Shown one piece after another: positions 1-7,948 of a stretch of DNA of 31,778 nt. The notes under the pieces are model-generated. The model worked only from the letters and a program-made list of their open reading frames with translations. It was not told where the DNA came from and ran no database searches. The stretch is from an uncultured Clostridium sp. Its GTDB lineage: Bacteria > Bacillota_A > Clostridia > TANB77 > CAG-508. The translations under genes were made by a program, and so were the position numbers. The DNA is taken from assembly GCA_905200315.1 (NCBI GenBank), contig CAJKKA010000008.1, positions 1 to 31,778 of the forward strand. Direction: 5' to 3'. How positions within the stretch are numbered: position 1 is the first letter of the stretch; the number at the start of each line of letters is the position of its first letter.

Positions 1-650
1 GTTGCCCATCCATTAAAGGTATATGTTGCTGTTTTGCTAGTATTTGTGCTTCCTGCATAATTGTGATTATATGTTACTGTATATTTTCTTTCATATCCAT
101 TTGCCGTTAAGTTTTTAGCCACGTCATATGTATGACTACTATTTCCTGTGCTTCCTCCTGTTGCTCCATTTCCATTATATGCTACTGTGTAGGCTATTGG
201 TGTCCATTTTGCATATACTGTTATATTTGAACTTGGTGTATAAGTTGCATCTGATATTTTGTTGGTGCAACCTGCTTCCTTATACCAGCCTCCAAATATG
301 TATCCTGTTCTTGTTGGTGTATAACTTACACTCGTTGAACTCCAATTTGCATATAAAGTTACTGTTGCTCCATTTGTGCTACTTAAGTTGGTTACGCTTT
401 GTGAATTATTATATACCTTTGCTCCACTTGCTACTGTTGCCCATCCATTAAAGGTATATGTTGCTGTTTTGCTAGTATTTGTGCTTCCTGAATAATTATG
501 GTTGTAGGTTACTGTATATTTTCTTTCATATCCATTGGTTGTTAAGTTTTTAGCAACGTCATAGGTGTGACTACTATTTCCTGTGCTTCCTCCTGTTGCT
601 CCATTTCCGTTGTATGCTACTGTGTAGGTTATTGGTGTCCATTTTGCATA
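1..650 (-). repeat. 435-bp in-frame tandem repeat inside the InlB-repeat gene
   Basis: The sequence starting at base 1 recurs at 436, a period of 435 bp or 145 codons, so the frame is kept. Over the first ~215 bases I count about 14 differences, most of them silent or conservative. The copies are recent, and the array may continue past the left edge. Confidence 0.9.
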
Positions 651-2162
651 TAAGGTTTTATTCTCTGCCCAATGAGAAGCACCTGTACCTAAAACTCCAC
701 TTTCATTTATTACTTGATTTCCTCCACCATTTGTTTGAGTATAATATCCTCCAAATATATATCCACTTCTACTTGGTATACTTATTGGATTACTGGAACT
801 AATCATATCTGTACAAGCTTCATCTTTATAGTATGCTTGCTCGTAAAAATCCCATATAGCATCTGCTCCTCCTGAGCCTCCTTGCTTATCAAATGTAAAC
901 TTGTAAACAGGAGCTTCTTCCCATTTAGCTGTTAATGTGTGGTCTGCAAAAGCTCTTGGATAGTCTGTTTCTTTAGTTAACGATGAATCGGAATAATACC
1001 AGCCTAAAAATTTATATCCAGCTCTTGTGGGTGTTGGAAATGTAATTCGCATATCTTTATACGAGTAAAAAAATACGGATTCAAGAACCTCACTTTTACT
1101 TATTGAAAAACTTTGTTTTTCTGTTTTGTTTGTTCCATCATTGTAATCAAATGTGACATAAAACGTATCGGAACTATTACCTGAAAAATTAATATAAGCC
1201 CATTGTGCATAAAGTGTTTGATCTTCATAACTTACAAGTTCATCCCATTGACTTACAAATCTACCTGACGTTGAATTATTTACCCTCCATCCATAAAGAT
1301 ATAGTGTACGTCCTGTACTAGTTCCATCATTAACCTTACAAGAAGTTCCTATATCTGGCATTGTTCCAGCAAAAAAATCTCCATAAGTCAATTTTTCTCG
1401 AATCGGTACCTTAGAACTTGAAGTTTTATTTGCTGCAGTGTAATTTAGTGTTACTGTAATATAACTTGAATCTCCATCTGAGCTTGAATCTTCTTTCCAT
1501 TCTGCATAAATAGCATGATCACTATTACTTCTTAATGTATCTCCAGTAGATACAGTATAAGTCATCTGTGCTCCATCTACCTTATAAAACCATCCTTTAA
1601 AAGTATAACCGGGGTTTACTAAATTTAAAGTTGGTATATTATATACATCATACATAGTTACAACTCTTGGTCCATAATCTTTACTAGATCCATTATCAAT
1701 ATATCCTGTATTAAAATTCAAAGTTACCTGAACTCCTGTATCTTCAGATGATTGTGTATTTATCCCTACAGTTGATGATGTATTTACATCTTCAGATGAT
1801 TGCACATTTATATCTGCAGAAGTCCATTGAGCAACTAAAGTATGATCACTATTGCTTTTTAAGGTATCTCCATGGTTTACATACTCTCCATTATACATCC
1901 AACCTGCAAAGGTATAACCTGCTCTTGTTGCATTAATTCCATCAAAATTATATGTACCACTCATACTTCTTGATGATGTATTGCCTGTTCCTCCATTAAA
2001 ATCAAAATACACCTCAACATAGGTCGCTTGTTGGCTATCTTCTTGATTTACTTTTTCAATATGATTTTCTCTAAACCATATTGCATCAAGAGCTATTATA
2101 AACACCATTAAAATTATAATTATTGCCCAAAGCAAAGCTTCCTTATAGTTTTTCTTTTTCAT
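1..2162 (-). CDS. Surface protein with InlB-type (Listeria-Bacteroides) repeats, C-terminus beyond the window
   Basis: One frame stays open from an ATG at 2162 to the left edge (720 codons). I checked it codon by codon from the left edge to about 1870 and read its N-terminal part directly. AAAGGGAGAAG precedes the ATG. The N-terminus is MKKKNYKEALLWAIIIILMV, a short basic stretch and one membrane segment (about residues 9-29), so the rest should lie outside the cell. After a short linker come repeated modules of about 70 residues with the FDFNGGTGN...RAGYTFAGWMYNG...LVAQW pattern of InlB B-repeats, a beta-grasp-like fold common in Firmicute adhesins. The modules nearest the left edge are near-identical copies with a 435-bp period. 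Role is inferred: adhesion or cell-surface scaffold. No sortase motif can be judged because the C-terminus is missing. Confidence 0.85.
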   Translation of the reverse strand, partial: MKKKNYKEALLWAIIIILMVFIIALDAIWFRENHIEKVNQEDSQQATYVEVYFDFNGGTGNTSSRSMSGTYNFDGINATRAGYTFAGWMYNGEYVNHGDTLKSNSDHTLVAQWTSADINVQSSEDVNTSSTVGINTQSSEDTGVQVTLNFNTGYIDNGSSKDYGPRVVTMYDVYNIPTLNLVNPGYTFKGWFYKVDGAQMTYTVSTGDTLRSNSDHAIYAEWKEDSSSDGDSSYITVTLNYTAANKTSSSKVPIREKLTYGDFFAGTMPDIGTSCKVNDGTSTGRTLYLYGWRVNNSTSGRFVSQWDELVSYEDQTLYAQWAYINFSGNSSDTFYVTFDYNDGTNKTEKQSFSISKSEVLESVFFYSYKDMRITFPTPTRAGYKFLGWYYSDSSLTKETDYPRAFADHTLTAKWEEAPVYKFTFDKQGGSGGADAIWDFYEQAYYKDEACTDMISSSNPISIPSRSGYIFGGYYTQTNGGGNQVINESGVLGTGASHWAENKTLYAKWTPITYTVAYNGNGATGGSTGNSSHTYDVAKNLTTNGYERKYTVTYNHNYSGSTNTSKTATYTFNGWATVASGAKVYNNSQSVTNLSSTNGATVTLYANWSSTSVSYTPTRTGYIFGGWYKEAGCTNKISDATYTPSSNITVYAKWTPIAYTVAYNGNGATGGSTGNSSHTYDVAKNLTANGYERKYTVTYNHNYAGSTNTSKTATYTFNGWA

Positions 2163-2727
2163 AATTCTTCTCCCTTTTATATGCTAATCTTTCATTTAAT
2201 AATTTAATATTTTTTATTACTCATTTCAATACCACCTTTTTACAGTTGTTATAAAATAGCTTTTTTTCCTTCTAGGGCTATTCATTTTACATGTTTTGTT
2301 TCTTTACTATTACTTTTGCTTTAATTTTATGTTACAAAAAGTAACATTTTAGAAATTAATGCAAATTTTTGCCTATTTCCGTAGTAATTTATCCTTTTGG
2401 ACCAGTCCCCCACCCGACATTTTGTCGCATTTAGGGACAGACCCAAAGTTACATTTTTTGTCACTTCTGGGACAGGTTGAAAATAATTTTCAGGACATTT
2501 TTATATTGTATGAGAGCGTAGTGGGCGACGCCCCTGTCGCCCTATTTGTAAATTATTAATTGCATTGAGGTTGGAGATTGGAAGTTAGATGTTAATGATA
2601 ATATAAGAATGTACAAAAAATCAAATTTAAAAATGTACAATTTTGTGCATCAATAAATTTGAAAAATTGTACATTTTTGTATTGACATTAACAACAGAAA
2701 TATATATCTTTGCCCATACCTAAAAAA
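2163..2727. other. Gene-free stretch with degenerate repeats and hairpins
   Basis: No credible gene. A hairpin ATGTTAC/GTAACAT lies at 2330-2350. At 2399-2480 there are degenerate GGGACAG/CTGTCCC motifs of the kind that flank REP-type transposons. 2519-2543 is an inverted copy of the hairpin repeat found across the window. 2568-2592 is a TTGGAGATTGGAAGTTAG-type repeat. Around 2625-2690 two arms containing AATGTACAATTTT and AAAATTGTACATT could fold together. Upstream of the 2162 gene, an AAGGTGG site followed by ATG and a six-codon frame may be a leader peptide, but this is weak. Confidence 0.5.
2519..2543 (-). repeat. Interspersed hairpin repeat, GGGCGAC variant, inverted
   Basis: GTAGTGGGCGACGCCCCTGT then CGCCC on the plus strand. 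Stem GGGCGAC/GTCGCCC, the same layout as the GGGCGGAC type but in reverse orientation. Confidence 0.7.
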
Positions 2728-2761
2728 AGCAGGAGACCTAAGATAGTCTCCTGCTTTTTTT
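2728..2761 (-). terminator. Rho-independent terminator of ftsH
   Basis: Perfect 10-bp stem AGCAGGAGAC/GTCTCCTGCT with an 8-base loop and T runs on both sides, directly after the ftsH stop. It could work in both directions. Confidence 0.93.
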
Positions 2762-4569
2762 TAATTTTCTTCTGCGAATATTTCGTCGAATTCTTCGCCT
2801 TCTATTTTTTCTTTTTCTAATAATACTTTTGCTACTGCATGTAGCTTATCGATATGTGTATTTAATATGTCTATTGCTTGTTCATAAGCTTTATCTATTA
2901 TTCTTTTTGTTTCTGTATCTACTAGTGATGCTGTTTCTTCTGAATATTCTTTTCCTTGTGCAAAGTCTCTTCCTAAGAATACTTCTTCTTGACTTGAGCC
3001 TAACATCATTGCACCTATTCTGTCGCTCATTCCGTATTTTGTTACCATACTTCTTGCAATTTTTGTTGCTCTTTCTATATCGTTACTTGCTCCTGTTGAA
3101 ATATCATCTAATATTAATTTTTCTGCAACTCTACCACCTAGTAATGATACAATATTTTCTTCCATTTCTGTTTTAGACATAAATGATTTATCTTCTGTTG
3201 GTCTATACATTGTATAACCACCAGCCATTCCTCTTGGAACTATTGATATTTGATGTACTGGGTCTTGTGTTGGTAAGTATCTACTTACTACTGCATGACC
3301 TGCTTCATGGTATGCTACCAATTTGTTTTCTTTTTGACTTCTTACACGAGATTTCTTTTCTGGTCCCATAGTTACTTTTACCATGGCATCTTCTATTTCT
3401 TTCATTCCTATTTCTTCTAAATTTCTTCTTGCTGCAAGTAGTGCTGCTTCATTTAATACATTTTCAAGGTCTGCTCCAGCAAATCCTGCTGTATTTTTTG
3501 CTATTAATTTTAAGTCTACATCTTCTCCTAGTTTTTTCTTTCTTGAATGTACTTCTAAAATTTCTTCTCTTGCTTTTACATCTGGTGCTGAAACTACTAT
3601 TTGTCTATCAAATCTTCCTGGTCTTAATAATGCTTTATCTAATACATCTGGTCTATTTGTTGCTGCAATTACTATTACACCTTCGTTTGCACTAAATCCG
3701 TCCATTTCAACAAGTAATTGGTTAAGTGTTTGTTCTCTTTCATCGTGTCCTCCACCAAGTCCTGCTCCTCTTTGACGTCCTACTGCATCTATTTCATCTA
3801 TAAATATTATACATGGTGCGTTTTTCTTAGCTTGTTCGAATAGGTCTCTAACTCTTGAAGCTCCTACACCAACAAACATTTCTACAAAGTCTGAACCACT
3901 TATTATAAAGAATGGTACTCCTGCTTCTCCTGCAACTGCTTTTGCAAGTAATGTTTTACCTGTTCCTGGTTGACCTACTAAAAGCACTCCTTTAGGAATT
4001 CTTGCTCCCATATCTGTGAATTTTTTTGGTGTTTTTAAAAATTCTACTATTTCTTCTAATTCTTCTTTTTCTTCATCTACACCAGCTACATCTTTAAATG
4101 TAACTTTTGCTTTTTCTGCTCCATTTAATACTCTGGCTTTACTCTTGCCAAATGACATTGTTTTGTTTCCGCCTTGGCTTGCAGGATTCATTAACAAGAA
4201 CCAGAATAATAAGAAGATAATTGCAATTCCAAATGGTGAAAGTAATGAAAGTATTGTAATTAATACAGATTCAGATTTTTCTGTTAATTTAAAGTTTCCT
4301 GCTACTAATCCTTCATTAGCATAATTCATAAAACTTTCTAAGTTTGGTATATTTACTTCTTTTTCTATTGTTTGACCTTTTAATTCTACAAATGCTTTAT
4401 TTCCATCTGAATTAATTTCAATACTTGTAACATTTCCCGCTTCCATTGCAGAAATTAATTCAGAATAAGTCATTTTGGATTCTGAGTTATCTAATACTGC
4501 AGATACCAATACTACAAATATAACTCCAATTATTAACCACATGGCTAAGGTTTTTATACCATTCTTCAA
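2761..4569 (-). CDS. ftsH: ATP-dependent zinc metalloprotease FtsH
   Basis: A membrane-anchored AAA+ protease that extracts and degrades membrane and some soluble regulatory proteins. The 602 residues are in the usual range. Two membrane segments (about 7-26 and 103-127) flank an external domain. Walker A GQPGTGKT is at 199-206, Walker B IIFIDEID at 254-261, the second region of homology RPGRFDR at 316-322, and zinc-binding HEAGH at 421-425. The start is a TTG: AAGGAGG lies 7-8 bases upstream, while the next Met (residue 10) has no such site. It follows tilS, as in many Firmicutes, but the hpt gene often found between them is absent. A promoter at 4679-4707 suggests it can be transcribed on its own. 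Confidence 0.97.
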   Translation of the reverse strand: MKNGIKTLAMWLIIGVIFVVLVSAVLDNSESKMTYSELISAMEAGNVTSIEINSDGNKAFVELKGQTIEKEVNIPNLESFMNYANEGLVAGNFKLTEKSESVLITILSLLSPFGIAIIFLLFWFLLMNPASQGGNKTMSFGKSKARVLNGAEKAKVTFKDVAGVDEEKEELEEIVEFLKTPKKFTDMGARIPKGVLLVGQPGTGKTLLAKAVAGEAGVPFFIISGSDFVEMFVGVGASRVRDLFEQAKKNAPCIIFIDEIDAVGRQRGAGLGGGHDEREQTLNQLLVEMDGFSANEGVIVIAATNRPDVLDKALLRPGRFDRQIVVSAPDVKAREEILEVHSRKKKLGEDVDLKLIAKNTAGFAGADLENVLNEAALLAARRNLEEIGMKEIEDAMVKVTMGPEKKSRVRSQKENKLVAYHEAGHAVVSRYLPTQDPVHQISIVPRGMAGGYTMYRPTEDKSFMSKTEMEENIVSLLGGRVAEKLILDDISTGASNDIERATKIARSMVTKYGMSDRIGAMMLGSSQEEVFLGRDFAQGKEYSEETASLVDTETKRIIDKAYEQAIDILNTHIDKLHAVAKVLLEKEKIEGEEFDEIFAEEN

Positions 4570-4604
4570 CTTTAATTCCTCCTTAAGTTTGATATTATAT
4601 GTTA

Positions 4605-4665
4605 GATGTTGGAGGTTGGACTTAATATTTCAACTTCAAACTTCTAACCTCAAACATCTTAATTT
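4605..4665. repeat. Imperfect inverted copy of the GGTTGGA-type short repeat
   Basis: The left arm GATGTTGGAGGTT pairs imperfectly with the right arm AACCTCAAACATC. Related sequence occurs at 2568-2592, 13500-13530 and 17668-17722. Confidence 0.6.
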
Positions 4666-4678
4666 CTCTTGCTTAAAT

Positions 4679-4707
4679 TTTATAACATATATAATATTCA
4701 TTTTCAA
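4679..4707 (-). promoter_or_regulatory. Sigma-A-type promoter for ftsH
   Basis: On the minus strand, TTGAAA, a 17-base spacer, then TATAAA, about 110 bases before the ftsH start. Confidence 0.6.
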
Positions 4708-4772
4708 TAGTTTTTGCAAAACTTTTTCTTTGTAACAGTTGTGTTACAAGGGTTTTACTACGGAAGCCTATT

Positions 4773-5777
4773 CTAAGCCATAAAAAAAATTTTACCTTTT
4801 TTTACATATACTTTTATATTTTTATGTGGTGTTAAATACTTATTTCCAATGTTCTTTTCGCACATTTTTATTATATCATCAATATGTATTTTTGCTATAT
4901 TGTTTGTATTTCCGTAGACTTTCCTTATAGTATATAAAACAATTTTTCTTTTTATTACAACATCTTGTGCATTAAATTTTTTTAAATCTAATATAATTTG
5001 ATTGTGGTTTGTTTCATTATTAATATTTTCTTCTAATACCAAATATATATATATATTATTGACAAGTTTATTTAAATAATTCTGTTCTTCTGTGGATATT
5101 TTAGATAATTTATCTATTGCATCCACAATATTAGGATTAAATTCTTTTTTTAGGTATGGAATAAGCAAGTTTCTAACTTTATTTCTTGTGTATATATTTT
5201 CAAAATTTGTTTTATCTATTTTAGGTTCTAATTTATTTTCTTCACAATATTTTTCTATTTCTCTTCTTTCTATTTCTATTAATGGTCTAATATATGTATT
5301 TTCTCTAATTGGTTCTATTCCTGTTAATCCATTTGTTCCTGTTCCTCTTATAATGTTCATTAATATTGTTTCTACTTTATCGTTTAAATTATGAGCTATC
5401 GCTATTTTGTTAGAACTTGTTTTATTTTTTATTTCTTCAAAAAAACTATATCTTAGCTTTCTTCCTGCTTCTTCTGTTCCTATTTTTTGCTTTTTTGCAA
5501 TTTTCTCTACATTTTCTTTTTTTACAAAACATTCTATATTATTTTTTACACAAAAATCTTGCACATATTTAGTTTCACTGTCTGCTTCTTTTCTTAATCC
5601 ATGATTTATATGTGCTACATATATTTTATAATTCATTTTATTTTTTTCTTTTATTTGTATTAATGCCTGTAATAAGCACATAGAATCTGGTCCGCCAGAT
5701 ACGCCAATTACTATGCTGTCGCCAGATTCTATCATTTTATATTTAATTATTGTATTTAAAATTTTTTCTTCTAACAT
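4773..5777 (-). CDS. tilS: tRNA(Ile)-lysidine synthase TilS, short form
   Basis: Uses ATP to attach lysine to C34 of tRNA-Ile(CAU), changing its codon reading from AUG to AUA. The PP-loop motif VSGGPDS is near residue 27, and AHINHGLR and AHNLNDKVET follow as expected. The frame extends upstream to a GTG at 5798, but those seven codons lie in an interspersed repeat. I place the start at the ATG at 5777, which has AAGGAGA just upstream, giving 334 residues. That is shorter than the ~430-470 of many TilS proteins. It keeps the catalytic and middle domains and seems to lack most of the C-terminal domain, like known short forms. It lies downstream of dnaB and upstream of ftsH. Confidence 0.93.
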   Translation of the reverse strand: MLEEKILNTIIKYKMIESGDSIVIGVSGGPDSMCLLQALIQIKEKNKMNYKIYVAHINHGLRKEADSETKYVQDFCVKNNIECFVKKENVEKIAKKQKIGTEEAGRKLRYSFFEEIKNKTSSNKIAIAHNLNDKVETILMNIIRGTGTNGLTGIEPIRENTYIRPLIEIERREIEKYCEENKLEPKIDKTNFENIYTRNKVRNLLIPYLKKEFNPNIVDAIDKLSKISTEEQNYLNKLVNNIYIYLVLEENINNETNHNQIILDLKKFNAQDVVIKRKIVLYTIRKVYGNTNNIAKIHIDDIIKMCEKNIGNKYLTPHKNIKVYVKKGKIFFMA

Positions 5778-5790
5778 TTTTCTCCTTTTT

Positions 5791-5818
5791 GCGGGCACAG
5801 AGCACCATGCCCCTACAA
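5791..5818 (+). repeat. Interspersed hairpin repeat (GGGCA...TGCCCCTAC variant)
   Basis: GCGGGCACAGAGCACCATGC then CCCTACAA. It ends in the same CCCCTAC as the other copies, but the stem is poorer. It sits between dnaB and tilS and creates a false upstream start for tilS. Confidence 0.7.
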
Positions 5819-5848
5819 TCTTATTGGAATTTTAGATTAATTTTCTTA

Positions 5849-7177
5849 TTAATGATGGCGGTCTATATTTACAAATTTTGTATATTCTCCCATCCATAAT
5901 AATCTTTCCGTTCCTGTTGATCCACCTCTGTGTTTTGCAAGTATTACTTCTGCTACATTTCCATCTTCACTTGTTTCATCATAGTATCCATCTCTATATA
6001 AAAACATTACTATATCGGCATCTTGCTCTATAGCTCCAGATTCTCTTAAGTCTGAAAGCATTGGTCTTTTATCATCTCTTTTTTCTGCACTACGAGATAA
6101 TTGAGATAATGCTATAACTGGTACATCAAGCTCTTTTGCTAATATTTTTAACGAACGGCTTATTTCAGAAATTTCTTGCTCACGACTACTATTTCTTTTT
6201 CCACTTCCTTGCACCAATTGTAAATAGTCTATTACTACAAGTCCTAATCCCTTTTCTAATTTTAGCTTTCTACATTTTGCTCTTATTTCCATAACAGATA
6301 TTCCTGCTGTATCGTCTATATACATATTTGCTTCTGATAGGGGACCTAATGTTTCTGCTATTTTTGCCCAATCTGAATCATCTAATTTTCCTGTTCTTAT
6401 TTTATTACTATCTACCATTGACTCACTTGAAAGTATTCTGTTTACTAATTGCTCTTTTGACATTTCTAGGCTAAATACAGCAACAGGTACATTTGCTTTT
6501 AATGCAACATTTGTTGCAATATTTAATGCAAAAGCAGTTTTTCCCATAGCAGGTCTTGCTGCTAATATAATTAATTCTGAGCCATGTAAGCCGGTTGTTC
6601 TTCTATCCAAATCTATAAAACCTGTTGGAATTCCTGTTACAGCCCCTTTTTTATTATATAATTTCTCTAGCATTGCAAATGAATCTATTAAAACATCTTT
6701 AATAGGTGCATAGTCTCTTTGATTTCTTCCTTGCATTATGTTAAAAATCTTTTTTTCTGCACTATCCATTATGTCTTCTACTTCATCTGTTTGTTCATAG
6801 CCTAATTCTATTATTTCATTTGCTGTTTTTATTAAATTTCTTAATACATACTTTTCATCAACAATTTTTATATATTTTTCGACATTTGCTGTTGTAGGAA
6901 CTTTTTCTGGAAGTTCAACTAAATACTCAAGTCCACCAACTTTTTCTAAATCTCCATTTGTTTGTAATTCCGCTTTTAATGTTATTACATCTATTGGTTC
7001 GGCTCTATTATATAAATTTAGAATTGCACTATAAATTAGCTTATTATCTTCTCTGTAAAATGCATCTGGTTTTAGTTTTTCTATTGCTAATATTACTGCA
7101 TCCTTATCTGTTAACATACTTCCTATAACCGCTTGTTCTGCTTCTATATCGTGTGGTGGTACCTTTCCTAGTTCCAT
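5849..7177 (-). CDS. dnaB: Replicative DNA helicase DnaB/DnaC
   Basis: The ring-shaped 5'-3' helicase of the replication fork. The 442 residues match the family. The N-terminal DnaB domain covers about 1-150 (PPHDIEAEQAVIGS at 8-21). The RecA-like ATPase carries Walker A ARPAMGKT at 207-214 and Walker B VVIDYLQL near 315. No intein interrupts it. The ATG is preceded by CAGGAGGC. It follows rplI and gdpP in the classic Firmicute order gdpP-rplI-dnaB. Confidence 0.97.
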   Translation of the reverse strand: MELGKVPPHDIEAEQAVIGSMLTDKDAVILAIEKLKPDAFYREDNKLIYSAILNLYNRAEPIDVITLKAELQTNGDLEKVGGLEYLVELPEKVPTTANVEKYIKIVDEKYVLRNLIKTANEIIELGYEQTDEVEDIMDSAEKKIFNIMQGRNQRDYAPIKDVLIDSFAMLEKLYNKKGAVTGIPTGFIDLDRRTTGLHGSELIILAARPAMGKTAFALNIATNVALKANVPVAVFSLEMSKEQLVNRILSSESMVDSNKIRTGKLDDSDWAKIAETLGPLSEANMYIDDTAGISVMEIRAKCRKLKLEKGLGLVVIDYLQLVQGSGKRNSSREQEISEISRSLKILAKELDVPVIALSQLSRSAEKRDDKRPMLSDLRESGAIEQDADIVMFLYRDGYYDETSEDGNVAEVILAKHRGGSTGTERLLWMGEYTKFVNIDRHH

Positions 7178-7217
7178 TTTTGCCTCCTGTTTTTTAGATT
7201 ACACAATTTTTCTTTTT

Positions 7218-7257
7218 GCGGGTCGCCCTAAGGACGCCGACCCCTACAACGTTTGAC
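7218..7257 (+). repeat. Interspersed hairpin repeat, GGGTCG type
   Basis: Stem GGGTCG/CGACCC followed by CCTACAACGTTTGAC, between rplI and dnaB. The AT-rich sequence after it (to about 7310) resembles that after the copy ending at 22966, so the repeated unit is longer than the hairpin. Confidence 0.85.
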
Positions 7258-7311
7258 ATTAATATATTTGTATAAAACATAATTATAATAAATTTCATTA
7301 TGATTATGTTT

Positions 7312-7758
7312 TTAAAATGATATAATTTTTATTTTAATCTTGCCAATTACACCTTCATACAATTTTGCATCTATTGTAAATGTTCCTAAATTTTTTATGG
7401 TTTCTTTTAAATCTATTTTTTTCTTATCTATTTTTATTTGATATTGTTTATTTAATTCTTCAGATATTTCTTTTGCAGTTACTCCTCCAAATATTTTTCC
7501 ATTTTCTCCTGCTTTTACTTTTAAAGTTAGTGTTATATTTTCTAATTTTTTAGAAATATCTAGTGCTTCTTGTTTCTGTACATCTTTTTTATGTTGTTTT
7601 GAATCATTTCTTCCTTTTAGTTTTGCCATATTTTCTGTATTGGCTTCTACTGCCATTTTTTTAGGAAATAAAAAGTTACGTGCATATCCGTCACTTGCAT
7701 TTATTACTTCATCTTTTTTTCCTACACCTTTTATATCTTGCATTAAAATTACTTTCAT
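7312..7758 (-). CDS. rplI: 50S ribosomal protein L9
   Basis: Binds 23S rRNA at the base of the L1 stalk. The 148 residues are standard. The N-terminal rRNA-binding domain shows MKVILMQDIKGVGKKDEVI and GYARNFLFPKKMA, joined by a long helix (about 40-75) to the C-terminal domain with GKIFGGVTAKEI. The ATG has AAAGGAGGAAAG upstream. It lies between gdpP and dnaB, as in many Firmicutes. Confidence 0.97.
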   Translation of the reverse strand: MKVILMQDIKGVGKKDEVINASDGYARNFLFPKKMAVEANTENMAKLKGRNDSKQHKKDVQKQEALDISKKLENITLTLKVKAGENGKIFGGVTAKEISEELNKQYQIKIDKKKIDLKETIKNLGTFTIDAKLYEGVIGKIKIKIISF

Positions 7759-7800
7759 TGCCTTTCCTCCTTTTAAATATTTAATATAAAGACAAAATAA

Positions 7801-7915
7801 TAATTAAGATCAAATTTCGCGAGGCAAGTGGGGACCTTTCCGGCATTCTTCAAAATTCTTTGAATTTTGTTAGAAGGACGTGAATGGGGAGCCTCGATGA
7901 AATTTTAGATTAATT
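7801..7915. mobile_element. MITE-like 115-bp palindromic element
   Basis: The ends are imperfect inverted repeats of about 24 bases: AATTAAGATCAAATTTCGCG at the left and, inverted from the right end, AATTAATCTAAAATTTCATC. Both continue into GAGGC. The centre has its own palindrome, CAAAATTC-TTT-GAATTTTG. It fills the gap between gdpP and rplI and has no coding capacity. Part of one end (GAATTTTAGATTAATTT) recurs at about 5827-5842. Confidence 0.55.
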
Positions 7916-7948
7916 CATTATTTTGGCTAAAATTAAATATAATAATTT

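Noticed and set aside
1..650. CRISPR-like array
   Set aside because: The repeat is 435 bp, in frame and protein-coding, without spacers.
2359..2559. Plus-strand frame of 66 codons
   Set aside because: It runs through degenerate repeats and has no ribosome site or family likeness.
4728..4755. TTGTAAC/GTTACAA hairpin as a tilS terminator
   Set aside because: The stem is good (7 bp) but no T run follows on the minus strand.
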